A stretch of 64,000 nt of DNA from Narthecium ossifragum. Lineage: Eukaryota; Streptophyta; Magnoliopsida; Dioscoreales; Nartheciaceae. The stretch is taken from positions 23,008,129 through 23,072,128 of the forward strand of contig OY986968.1 of assembly GCA_963920575.1 (NCBI GenBank), in the 5' to 3' direction. The translations under genes and the position numbers were made by a program. The notes under the pieces were generated by a model. That model did no database searches, was not told the origin of the DNA, and was given only the letters and a program-made list of their open reading frames with translations. Positions 9,958 to 21,115 of the stretch are shown in pieces. How positions within the stretch are numbered: the stretch's first letter is position 1; each line of letters opens with the position of its first letter.

Positions 9958-11399
9958 GGAAAATTGGTGTTTAGTCTCTTTTGGAGACTTTATTTGCTGT
10001 ATAGTCTCCTTGAAAGATTTTAAGTCATTTAGTCCCCTTTTGAACAGCTGTACTTTTTTATCTCTAGAATACCCTTTATGTATTTTTTTAAATGAGAGAT
10101 GGATGAATAGTTTTGAATTAGGTGGTTGGCATTAAATGGAGTGGTTGGGAATATATACACCTATTCCCAATACATGGAAGGCATGAATGCATCCACTTTA
10201 TGGCTGGATGCATGCATTAATGGGGGCATTAATAGGAAAAACGAAAATACTGGAAAATAGATGGAAAATACCAGAAAATAGGAAAATTGCGGGAAAAAAT
10301 GAGAAAAAATGGTAGAAAAGTATAAAAAAATACCGGAAAATATAAAAAAAAATTTGGAATTTTTTTTTTGGAGCAGCCATTAATGGTAAAAACGGAAATT
10401 ACTGAAAAGTAGAAAAAATTAATGGGAAATAGGAAAATATGCGAAAAAATGGAAAAATGGCATAAAAGTAGAGAAAATTAATGGAATATAGAAATTTTTT
10501 GCGGAATTTTTTTTAAAGTAATTACTAAATATTGGGAAGTGATTACCAAATATTGGGATGTGACTACAAAATAATGAAAGTGATTACCAAATATTGGGAA
10601 GTAATTACCAATTTATGGGAAGTAACTACAAATATTGGTAGTTACTTCCCAGTTTTCCTACCTTTTTTTTGGGAAAGTAATTACAAATTATGGAAAAGTA
10701 ACTACAATTATGGGAAGTAACTACAAATATTGGTAGTTACTTCCCAGTTGTCCTACCTTTTTTCTGCGATAGTAACTACAAATTATGGAAAAGTAACTAC
10801 AATTATGAGAAGTAACTACAAATATTGGTAGTTACTTTCCAGTTTTCCTACCTTTTTTATGCGATAGTAACTATAAATTATTGAAAAGTAACTACAATTA
10901 TGGGAAGTAACTGCAAATATTGGTAGTTACTTCCCCAGTTTTCCTACCTTTTTTATGCGATAGTAACTACAAATTATGAAAAGTAACTACAATTATGGGA
11001 AGTAACTACAAATATTGGTAGTTACTTCCCAGTTTTCATATCTTTTTTCTGCGTTAATAACTTCAAATTATGGAAAAGTAACTACAATTATGAGAAGTAA
11101 CTACAAATATTGGTAGTTACTTCTCAGTTGTCCTAACCTTTTTTTTGCGATAGTAACTACAAATTATAGAAAAGTAACTACAATTATGAGAAGTAACTAC
11201 AAATATTGGTAGTTACTTCTCAGTTTTCCTACCTTTTTTATGCGATAGTAACTATAAATTATTGAAAAGTAACTACAATTATGGGAAGTAACTACAAATA
11301 TTGGTAGTTACTTTCCAGTTTTCCTACCTTTTTTATGCGATAGTAACTACAAATTATGGAAAGTAACTACAATTATGGGAAGTAACTACAAATATTGGT
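9958..11399 (+). repeat. Left arm of an inverted repeat family with a 95-bp tandem array
   Basis: From outside in: a ~270-bp unique end (TTTAGTCTCTTTTGGAGAC...; GGATGCATGCATTAATG), an A-rich stretch made of degenerate GGAAAATA repeats, then about nine tandem units with a period near 95 bp (10,620-11,399). Each unit is centred on the palindromic core AAGTAACTACAAATATTGG followed by TAGTTACTT. The whole segment is homologous to the reverse complement of 45,306-47,385. The array runs straight into the N gap. Long ends plus inner tandem repeats recall foldback-type or MULE-type arms; no transposase is visible. Confidence 0.75.
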
Positions 11400-11599
11400 N
11401 NNNNNNNNNNNNNNNNNNNNNNNNNNNNNNNNNNNNNNNNNNNNNNNNNNNNNNNNNNNNNNNNNNNNNNNNNNNNNNNNNNNNNNNNNNNNNNNNNNNN
11501 NNNNNNNNNNNNNNNNNNNNNNNNNNNNNNNNNNNNNNNNNNNNNNNNNNNNNNNNNNNNNNNNNNNNNNNNNNNNNNNNNNNNNNNNNNNNNNNNNNN
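11400..11599. other. Assembly gap (200 N)
   Basis: Exactly 200 N, a placeholder length, lying inside the tandem array. The true length and content are unknown. Confidence 0.99.
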
Positions 11600-12675
11600 A
11601 CTTAAATATTCATACTTTTATTATTTCTTTATATATTTTTATTTATTATTTATTGGAAATATTATATTCATAAATATATTTGAGAATAGTCATATATTCA
11701 AATAACTATATAATAGTAATATATATTAAATAAAAATTTGGAAATTTTAATGTATTATTATTTCTTATTCATTGGAGAATATGGGTTTGGAGAAGAAATA
11801 AAAGGATAAATATATTAAATATATTTGATAAAAGAATCTTTTTTGAAAAGTAAAAAAGTCATATTTTATTATTAAATAACTCTAGAATAGTAATTTGTTA
11901 TTACTTGAAATTATTAGAATATGAAAATCATAATATCTTATTATTTCTTATTCATTAGATAATATGGGTTTGGATAAAAGATAAAAAGATAAAATAGATT
12001 TGAATAAATGATTAAAAAATGCCAAAAGTTCATATTATATAATTAAATAATGGATACAGTTGCTACAGTGATACTTTAGATGTAGAGTACCACCGTAGCA
12101 ATTTCTAGTTTAGAGTATTGCTTACAAGAGCTGATGCAGTCCATCTTTTGACCAAACAAGCTCTGTAGTTTATTTTATAGTATTTGGGTCTTTTGCGGTA
12201 TCTGATGTGGATGCTCTCATGTGAGTAAGAATTTGAATATAAATGGGCCCAGGCTGACTTGGCTTGCCAAATGCACCGGGGCGCCACATAAGCGCGCAGA
12301 TTGCACACATTTGCACGTCCAACGTGGGGTGTGCATGCATGGTTTCGCCATTTTTTAAATAGTATCACTCACAATTAACAAGAACATCTTGTTACATGCA
12401 AATCAAAACAATGTCATTAATTGCCACATCTAGTTTTCTAGCCTTCGGGCGCCGCCGCCGCCGCCTCATCCTTCTCGTCTATAGCAGCTTCTTGATCCTC
12501 TCCGCCCAGCAAATCTTGAATTGAAGGTGGTGGCTGGGGATTGAGAAGAGGGGCGAGTTGTTCCGTCAAAGCGCTCCGGTTCCTACAGCTCTGGCTCCGA
12601 TTCCAGCGGCTCCGGCTCCGGCACATCATCAACGCCGGCGAGGCATAGTTGCCCTGCTGCCATGAATAAATTGGA
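11600..12675. other. AT-rich sequence with a short coding-like stretch
   Basis: 11,600-12,100 is very AT-rich and contains two related copies of a block around TTATTTCTTATTCATT (11,758 and 11,940). On the minus strand, 12,441-12,660 looks like the C-terminus of a protein (LAPLLNPQPPPSIQDLLGGE, acidic Ala-rich tail, then a stop). It has different base composition from its surroundings and no start. I do not recognise the protein. Confidence 0.4.
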
Positions 12676-13297
12676 AGCTCTCTTGCCTGGCATTCGATCC
12701 CCATAAGTCTCCTCACTATAAAGTGGTTCGCTTTGTCGATTATATGTTTCATAGTGGTCCGAGAAGGCTCCAAATTTATTCTTCCATGACTGGCAATAGT
12801 GGATAGAGATGATCTTGAAGACTAAAGGCAGCACCCCAAAGAACTTATTTGCACCTGCACATGTGTTTCATGAAGGATCTCTCTACTGGGCTTCACGCTT
12901 GACGATCGGATACGTGAGATTCGATGTTGAGAGGTGTTCCTATCAGGTATTCAATTGCACCACCCTGCTAGCTCCTAAGCACCAACCAACACCCAAGGGA
13001 GTATCGAGAGGGCGTCTATATTTTGCTTCGTCTTGGAATTTCGATGGACAGATCTTTATCTGGATTCTTAAAGAAGGGCAACCCAACAAACTGGTGTTAA
13101 AGCATACCATCAAAAGGAAAACGTTCGTCAAACATCCTTTAACTCGTGATGTTATGAGGCAGGTGCGTTATAGATCTTTCGCGGTTGCAGCTTTCGATCC
13201 AGATTCCGAGGTTATATATGTCGAATTTCTTAGGAAAATCGTCTCATATCAACCTACAACTGGAGTGTTGCAAGAGGTGCCCTACTTTCAAAGCTAG
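12676..13297 (+). pseudogene. Truncated F-box gene copy
   Basis: This is homologous to the C-terminal half of the F-box gene at 33,007-34,092, in inverted orientation. The N-terminal F-box itself is missing. Near 12,794 the copy has two extra bases (GGCAATAGTGG against GGCAAGTGG), a frameshift relative to the intact gene. The frame is then open from 12,809 (MILKTKGSTPKN...) through YWASRLTIGYVRFDVERCSY and FIWILKEGQPNK. The last ~18 residues of the intact gene are replaced by PYFQS and a stop. It cannot bind SKP1, so it is not a functional F-box protein. Confidence 0.85.
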
Positions 13298-13479
13298 ATT
13301 GCGAGGTGTACAAAGTCAATAACTCAGTGTGAATCATAATGGTAATTGTAACAGCGGAGAAAACTTTTGTATCACATCGATGGAGTGAATCAATAATAAG
13401 TGATATGAACACGAGGGTGTGGGTATGTTCAAGGATTTCCGTGCTGGTCAACAATCATCTACTGTCGCCACAGGCCAAT

Positions 13480-15959
13480 TGTCACGCCCCGCCCCAAAAT
13501 TAATATAAAATAACCCCAAATTTCTGAAAAATTTGGGCATGACCCTTGAGCACGGGCACGTGAGATCACTAAAACAACATATCAATAGATACGAAATTAC
13601 ACATCCTATGAAAATTCAACATAATTTACAACATTTATCATAGTTTCATTCATTCACATATTCTATCATTCTTGTACACAGGGTTTCAGTCATCAAATAC
13701 ATGTTTGAGCCACAAGATAACAATATACAATCCTCTAGATTTTTCAACACATATATAGGCGTCAAATAAACAAATTGAGAGTTAAGGTAGAGTACAAAAC
13801 AAACTTTGGGATGCAACCCAAATCTCTCTACCTACTACAAAACTAACTCTCAACAATAAATACAAAAATGACGCCTCGTCACTGCTCACCACCTCCAAGG
13901 GGTGTACTGGCCCCGGGCCTACCTCCTGCACAACAAAAACCCAAACACACATGAGCTCGAAAGCCCAGTAGGAGTCACCTGACACACTCTAGGACACTGG
14001 TGTACACCCACCTATCCTAGTATACTGCCCAGGCATGGTCTGGCTAGTATGGGTAAGTCTTACACGCACAGTCGCCGGTCCGGCCGTCAATGCTCGCCCA
14101 TACCCCTATAGACTCTATACCCAGCCCCAGTATACTAGTATAGGTACAACATCCTATACTAGCTCACTGATCCTAGTATGGTCTGGCTAGTCCGGGTAAG
14201 TCTTACACGCACAGTCGTCGCGTCCGGCCGTCAACGCTCGCCCAGACCCCTATAGACTCTATACAGGCCTCAGCATACTAGTATAGGTCCAACACACTCT
14301 CAAGTCAGGTCAAAACCTCAAGTCAAGTCAAGTCCTTGATCGACATACGGAGATCCAAATCCATCCGTCAACTCGTCGACATATCCCCTAGACTCTAACC
14401 AGTCTAGTTACAGGACTTGACTAGACCCAACCACAATCCCTGTCCTAAGACAGCATGACCTTCCTAGCATGTATGCATAAACCATATACATAATAATAAA
14501 CAGATATAATGGTTCACAAGTTCTCATATATGCATACAATACAGGAGAAGCTAGCATAACATTCCATTGCATGATTAAGCAAGTACAGGGCTCAACTAGC
14601 CCAACACATCATAACATCATCATGGCATATATAGCATCACCAGTCACACAGATTACATATCATCCTCAAAAGAAACACAACATGCACAACAACACATCAT
14701 TAGCAAGCATATCATAACATAATTTATAAAATTCCTAAAGGTAACTCCTACACAAAAGAACAGCCGATGCGCTCCTTAAGTCCGGGGGTCCACGCCCTGC
14801 TCCGGCCCCTCACGGCCGCTCACCCGATCGCCTAAACACAAGATCACCGATAGCGGTCAGGTAGGGCTTCAAACGCCATTAAAATCTACTAAACATGTAG
14901 AGTTCGGAAAACCGATCGAAAAGACCCGACAAAACTGAAATCAAATGTCGACGCTCCGCACGCCGGAGCGCGCGACGACTCCACCCATGGAGGACCAGCC
15001 ACCCGGCGTTCCCAGCATGGCATCGACGCTCGACCGCGTCACGGCTACAAATTGCCACGCCTGCGACGGAACCCACCGCGCCAGCGACAGGATCTGCCGC
15101 GTCTACGATGCATCCGCGACGATCCAGTCCTGGTGACGCGCACCCTTTCGCCAAGGAGGGCCGCCGGAGCTCGCTGGAGGTCCACAGGACCCGGGCTTAA
15201 CCGCCGGACAGCCACCACGGCGAAGTGGGGAGCTAGCTCGCTGCCCCAAGCTTCGGATCCCCAAGGGAGATCAACGGCCACGGCTAGAGGAAAGCCGGCC
15301 GGACCTTCGCCGGAATCCATGGCAGGGAGGAGGATCAAGGATCCCCCTGCCATGGAAAAATGCCCGGACAGGGCTCGGAGAGGGAGAGCCCAGACCACGA
15401 GGGTCCTTCCTCCGGCGCTGCAGTCGCCGAGGAAGGTCCCCAAAGCCGTCCACGGCCTCCTCTCCGGCGATGGTCGCCGGTAACCACGAAAACCCCCCCC
15501 CCCCAAAAACCCACTGGAAAAACCCATTAGAAGAGGGGATCGGAGGAGGAAAGAAGGGAGGGGCTCACCTGAGCCAAGGAGGAGACGAAATCCGGTGGTT
15601 TCCTCGCCGGATCTAGCCTTTCTTCCGGCGATCTCCACCTCTCCTTCCGGTTTCTCTTCCTCCTTTCTTCCCTTCCTTCTCCGGCGCCGGCGATCACACC
15701 TCCACCCACTCCCTCTCCGTTCTTTCTCCCTTCTTTCTCCGGCGATCTCACCGGATCTCACCGGATCTCCCTCCCACTCTCCCGAGCCAGAGTTCAAATG
15801 AGTTAAAGGTGAGGAGAGAGAAAAAAATCGAGGAGAAGAAGAGAAGAGAAGTGGGGGTAGGTGAGAATTCTTGCGAAAAACCCCCGCAAGATTCCAAATT
15901 GCACGTAAGCCCTTCAATGTTTACAGAAAAATCCCAGAAATCACAATTAGGCCCTTACA
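13480..15959 (-). mobile_element. Solo gypsy-type LTR (family B) with TSD CCAAT
   Basis: On the minus strand the LTR begins TGTAAGGGCC at 15,959 and ends CGGGGCGTGACA at 13,480 (2,480 bp). It is flanked by a perfect 5-bp target duplication, CCAAT at 13,475-13,479 and 15,960-15,964. No internal domain is present, so it is a solo LTR left by LTR-LTR recombination. The paralogous right arm has the uninterrupted site (GGCCAATACT near 32,005). Inside it, about 14,010-14,292 is an imperfect two-unit tandem repeat of ~142 bp (each with GTAAGTCTTACACGCACAG). A GC-rich half (14.8-15.8 kb) gives long shadow frames that are not genes. Confidence 0.92.
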
Positions 15960-16716
15960 CCAATACTTATCTTGCCAGTAAGACACCGGCACAATCATCT
16001 ACTGTCGGCACAGCCTACTGGCATAGACCGTGCCCACACTAGCCATGCTACTAAACGCCACAAACCATGCTAGTGGCACGCTAATCCATGGGTAAGTTCA
16101 TCATGACCTTAATGGGGAAAACAAGAGCGAGGGGAAGAGAAGGCAGCCCTCAACCCAATCATCCTAAGTCCTTGGTGTCGGTCAAATGCATCTCAAAGAA
16201 TTGGCCTAAGCCCAACAGACTAGAGGATTGAGAAGGAACAGAGATGAAAATTCCTAATCTTTCGACTAACCTAAGTGAAAGGGGTGGAACTTCTCATTCT
16301 CTGTGGAATCAAACCACTATGAGCCAACATTTCAAAAGGACACATTCCTACTTCCATTTGGTCTACAAGTGCTCTCAGGCAGCGAAGCTTACACTCGTTC
16401 ACTGAGCACAATGAGGTGACGGAACCTAGAACTTATAAAACTTATAAGATGCCCTAAACCCTCTTCTAGTGGATGTTCTGACTTCTACATTGAAGATGAA
16501 AGTCTGCAACAAACACAATCTTCGCAAACAAGCTAGTATCACAAAACTAGACATGAACAGAAATTTTCAGAACCAGCTAATCTCCATCCTTCACTAAACC
16601 ACCTATATTGTCCACAAAATTGTTGACATTTAGTGTTTAGGTTATGTTCGTTAAGACGAAACACTCAGGGTGCTCAAACTGCCAATTATCACAGAGCATA
16701 ATGGTGAAAAACCTAC

Positions 16717-19700
16717 TGCAGTCTCGTTGACGGCCTTGTGGACCAGATCCTTCAATATAGAATGAACCTGAAAGAAAGAAAGAATATAATGACAAGTCAT
16801 TAAAACACAATCACAAAATGAAACGAAAAGCCAATCGGTAACACTAGAATAACAACTAATAAGTTAAAGCCTGGACATGAGCAAGCATCTAAACAGTTCA
16901 AAAAGGAAGATCGGTTAAGCTTAATGAGCAAAAAAAAAAAAAACAAAATCAAACTTAATATCAAATGGCAAGCTAATAGACTTCCCCAGAAGCTATTTAA
17001 ATAAGGTTCTGTTAAATACCGCATCAACAGACGCCTCTGCAGGACCTCTAATGCTGACCAAGGATGATTCAATAAGACGACGATATCCTTGCTCAGGAGA
17101 TATCAAGTGAGGTTGGTATCCATCAGCTTCAGTAATTAGCTTTCTAACATTCTCCATGGAAAGATGCTTGTCAAACTTCAAACGCTTCATTGCTGCAGGC
17201 AGTTGGTTGTCAAAAACATTGTAGACCTATTCACCACCGGGCCGACTGTAAAGCATGATACATCATTGGTTAACCAGGAGCAAATAAAGAATCAAAATAC
17301 ATGCTTTGGCATGACAAAAAAATTCCCATCTGGACCAAAAGAAAAAGGAAAGTGAGCATCTAGATTTTCCTTGTAATGTACTTAAGTCCCATTCAGCAAG
17401 AATAGAAGAGTTCTACAATTCTATTAACCAATTAAAAAAAAAAAAAGAATTTTCACCTAACGGGGAAGCAAATCAGAAAGCAGAGTTTTTGGCTAATACC
17501 GGGACCTTTTTCCAGGAGCTTAAATTCATCGAAATACTGTTATATAGGCCTTTATTTGGCTAATATTTTTATATATGACTTTTTTTTGTCAAAAATAACA
17601 AAATGTAAACTTAAATTCATCGAAAAACTCAGAACACACATTACTATGATACACAAATCTGACAAAAGAGTGAAATCATACTGGAATGACTCCACTTCAA
17701 AGGCTTAATTTCCAATTCACTCATCAACTATGTTACAGTTTTTTTTTTTAGAGAGAGAGAGCTTGCACTATCTTGTGCATTATGTGCTAGCATTGTCTAG
17801 TGCAAACCACAAACACGTTACACACACAAATACTTCATATGTCCACGAGGAGAAGAATATGGTAATATAATCAAGACGCTAGGATCGAGGTATCCCATGA
17901 TATTTGATGAAGCATATTACAACCTGTTGCATTTGTCATTCTAGGATGGAGGACAGACGGTCAGGACTACCTAAATAACTTTGATTCGAGTCAGCGGTTA
18001 CAAAGGTATCCATGCAAAACAATCCAATAATCCTCCATGACTACATACTATAATAATCAGTGAAGGTTAGTTTTGAACTCAACATATGTTTCTCAATTTC
18101 ATAGTAGAAACAAGTCAGAAATACTGCAACAAATGCAATTGTAGGTAATATATAGTCAACACAAACCCATCATAGGTTATGAGGTAAAGCATTTGTCCAG
18201 AGAAGGCATAATCAATTATCAATATGGAAGTAATAAAAATACTCACACTCCATCAAGATGTTCTTTGTAAATTTGATCAAAAACACGGCAAATCTCCATA
18301 ATTGCGTACATTTTTCCCTGGAAGATAAAAAACCATCACTATATCATTCAATATGAAGCAAAAAACAAACAAAATGTGGCAGACAAAAAAGTCGAGATGT
18401 ATGAAGACAGATTAAGATATCTACAACAGAACTAACACGTAGGTTACAATCTCTAGATTATCAGAATATCAAACCAGGATCACCATCGCCAACATCATCC
18501 GCATTCTCAACCCAACATTTTGCTCTATGGAACCAGACTTCAATAAGTTCATGGTTCAAAATTATTAGTGCAATGCCAGCGCTCTAGAGAGAAGTAGCAC
18601 ATTTCCATCAAACTTTTGTATGCAGAAAGGACTGCCTAAAAAATATTCAAGGTCACATGACAGAGACACTTTCTTAAAGTTTTCACATTTCAAACTCATG
18701 TAACCGAGAAGAAACCTCAGAATTCCCAGGATTGGAAATGTTCCAGAAAAAAACGATATTTGACAACTCTCAACCACAGTGACATAAGTTCCAAATGAAG
18801 AGTAGGATTGTAAAATGCTCTGGAATTCTAAGCTTAAGATGTCACGCGCCTAGCTGAACGAATTAATTTCCAGAAAATGAAACTTCTATTCCTAGAGCAT
18901 CATAAAAGCAAAACTCAATCAGTCAGACCTCCGAAAAACAACTTACTCCTGAATCTGTAGCAATGGGCTTTCCAAGACGGCTAAGTTCAGCTTCAACTTC
19001 AGCAATAGTTTTACTGATGAGAGACTGGAGGCCTGGGATACAAGACTTGATTACTGATTCCAAATGCTGCAAATAAATTCATCGTAATATGCTTATGATC
19101 AACTTAAAGTTCGATGAAGACCAGTCACAAGTGTACACCTAAAGACAATGAACAGCTGAATTGATTGCCAAACCTTTGAAAGCATCTTCCCAAGATGCTC
19201 GGAACCCATTCTGTGAGCAAGATGCTTGTACTCTGGGCTGCTTGCCAAATACTCACGCTCTCTACGCCTAGCAGCAATCATGTCGACGCTCTTATTAATG
19301 TCAGCATGAGAGCGATTAACAACACCAATCCATGGAAACTGCAGTCGGTATGATTTTCCTTCCAATATCTATAAAAATAGCATAAGTTAGTCCTAAGGAG
19401 TTCTGACGATGCTTTTCACGGACAAGAAATCCAGATAATTAAAACTAATTTTTGAGAGAAATAATAGCTAGTCAAAATTCTGAAGGCAAAAAAAGCAAAA
19501 TACAGCATGAAGATAATTCCTTAACTACTTGAAGCAAGATATATTTCTGAGGATTTAGTAAATAAAACCATTTTGACTGATTGATCCAACTTGGTCAACC
19601 TATAGAAATCGTGGTGACAAAGAATTGACAAAAGAGGCTCATAAAACATGAATACCGCTTCTTTGCGAAAACAGGAAACAAAATAGATTAAAATCAAGGC

Positions 19701-19981
19701 AAATGGTTAATAACATTTTAAGCAACACTGAAAGAACATATTAGACTATCATTTCTACAATAGTCAGTACATACAAGAAAGAAGATTGTTATAGAAAGTT
19801 AGACACAAAGATTTGGATTTTGAAGAACCTTCAATTGCATATTTTCGAGAAGCCGTAGGTGATAAGATTATAATAATCATGAGCAGTGACACGATAATCA
19901 AAAGAATTGCACTTACGTCAATTGCATCAGTTCCCTTATTCATAAGATCAATCTTAGTCAGCACCCCAAATGTCCTCTCTC
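16717..19981 (-). pseudogene. DRP1: Dynamin-related protein 1 middle exons, left arm (nonsense mutation)
   Basis: DRP1 proteins are plant dynamin GTPases that act in clathrin-coated vesicle scission and cell-plate formation. Six exons read on the minus strand: 19,917-19,981; 19,174-19,368; 18,947-19,066; 18,247-18,317; 17,020-17,245; 16,717-16,767. All have GT-AG borders and compatible phases. They encode the end of the GTPase domain (ERTFGVLTKIDLM) and the dynamin middle region ([75 protein letters not shown]). The P-loop exons and the GED end are absent. A TAG at 17,227-17,229 interrupts exon 5 where the right arm has AAA, so this copy is dead even as a fragment. Confidence 0.9.
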
Positions 19982-20398
19982 CTGAATCCGAGGGGGGAAA
20001 GAAAAACTAAATTCAGAAACATATTAACTTTATGCAGTGGCAAATATTCATGCATAATGATTAGTATTAGCAAATAAATAGGCTATAAAGCCCCATCAAA
20101 TATCGGCATAGTGGAGCTTAAGACTCACGATGTGAAGATGTGAAGGAAAAAGGCATTCTTAAAGTGAGAACCTTATTTTACATGTTGAGCAAACACATTA
20201 CTTCATACGCCTGAAATACATGCTAAATGTGCAGTTTCCAGATTGTCAAAATGATCCGATGAAGTGCCAAGACTAGAAGGAAAATAATTTAAAGAGAAAA
20301 CCTTATTGAATTGCTTTTTTAAGAGCGAACAATAATTAAGCTTGTAGATACAGATTATAATAATCTCACCTTGCTGTTGCTGCAAGTACATCACTAGT

Positions 20399-20745
20399 GT
20401 GTGTGTGTGTGTGAGAGAGTGAGAGTGAGGGTGAGAGAGAGAGAGTTCACACCATCTCTATTCACTGACATTTACAGGGAATATATATAGTTCGGGCAAC
20501 AAATACCATGAGATGAAGAAGAATTCTGGATTAGTGTTATATGTGTGATGCTCAAAAAGATAGATCACGAAGTGTGTCTGTGTGAGAGTGAGAGAGAGAG
20601 AGAGTGAGTTAGAGTTCACACCATCTCTATTCACTGACATTTACAGGGAATATATATAGTTCAGGCAACAAATACCATGAGATGAAGTAGAATTCTGGAT
20701 TAGTGTTATATGTGTGATGCTCAAAAGGATAGATCACGAAGTTGG
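20399..20745. repeat. Tandem duplication (~175 bp) specific to the left arm
   Basis: Two adjacent near-identical units each start with a GTGTGTG/GAGAGAG-rich tract. Each continues with TTCACACCATCTCTATTCAC, ATATATATAGTTC and GATAGATCACGAAG. The right arm has only one such unit (about 21,280-21,430), so the duplication arose after the palindrome formed. Confidence 0.85.
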
Positions 20746-20899
20746 TCGAAATCTTTGTGTCTAAGAGTCAACAGATATGAAGGAAAAAGAATCCATTGTC
20801 AGTGGCTCAAACATCATATATCAAGAAGTTAGCCAAACTCTTTTTGGCTAGGATACAGAAGATATGAAGGGAAAGGGAATCCATTATCAGCGAATGCGC

Positions 20900-20981
20900 C
20901 TATGTTGGAGCCCTCAAAGAGCTTCTGCAAAGCTGCAATGTGTCCATCAGCCAGATCAGCAACATGAATGCACTCCCACAC
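20900..20981 (-). pseudogene. UGE exon-6 copy, left side of the palindrome axis
   Basis: These 82 nt correspond exactly in length and closely in sequence to exon 6 of the intact UGE gene (37,150-37,231). They encode [20 protein letters not shown] where the gene encodes [20 protein letters not shown]. The acceptor AG is gone (AT in its place) and the donor is GC instead of GT. Both arms share these defects. Confidence 0.88.
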
Positions 20982-20986
20982 ATGAA

Positions 20987-21028
20987 ATAGTAACAGTAGA
21001 GAATAAAAATATATTTTTGAGTTCTTCA
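20987..21028. other. Palindrome axis (42-bp spacer)
   Basis: The arms meet with CATGAA / TTCATG on either side of a 42-bp AT-rich spacer. The left part of the spacer (AATAGTAACAGTAGAGAATA) resembles the native UGE intron next to exon 6 (AATAGAAACCGTAGAAAGAA near 37,235). The spacer therefore belongs to the minus-strand copy and is not random filler. Confidence 0.85.
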
Positions 21029-21033
21029 TTCAT

Positions 21034-21115
21034 GTGTGGGAGTGCATTCATGTTGCTGATCTGGCTGATGGACACATTGCAGCTTTGCAGAAGCTCTTTG
21101 AGGGCTCCAACATAG
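21034..21115 (+). pseudogene. UGE exon-6 copy, right side of the palindrome axis
   Basis: This is the mirror image of 20,900-20,981, with the same lost acceptor and GC donor. It is followed by intron-like sequence matching the native UGE intron 6 (about 36,880-37,130) to roughly 21,430, where DRP1-segment sequence begins. Confidence 0.88.

Larger units (their letters stand above)
12676..20986. repeat. Left arm of the large imperfect palindrome
   Basis: Going from the axis outward this arm contains a UGE exon-6 copy and its intron, six DRP1 exons with introns (minus strand), then a truncated F-box gene (plus strand). It matches the right arm (21,029-33,610) in reverse complement over nearly its whole length. 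I counted about eight differences in the 195-nt DRP1 exon. Arm-specific changes are a solo LTR at 13,480-15,959, a ~175-bp tandem duplication near 20.4-20.75 kb, and loss of about 0.8 kb of UGE-derived sequence between the DRP1 and F-box parts. Confidence 0.9.

Noticed and set aside
11375..11673. Open frames running through N
   Set aside because: They exist only because the gap is translated as unknown residues; the same applies at 45,064-45,352.
15045..15917. 290-codon open frame on the minus strand
   Set aside because: It lies wholly inside the solo LTR, is low-complexity and GC-rich, has competing long frames on other strands and no domain. It is a compositional shadow.
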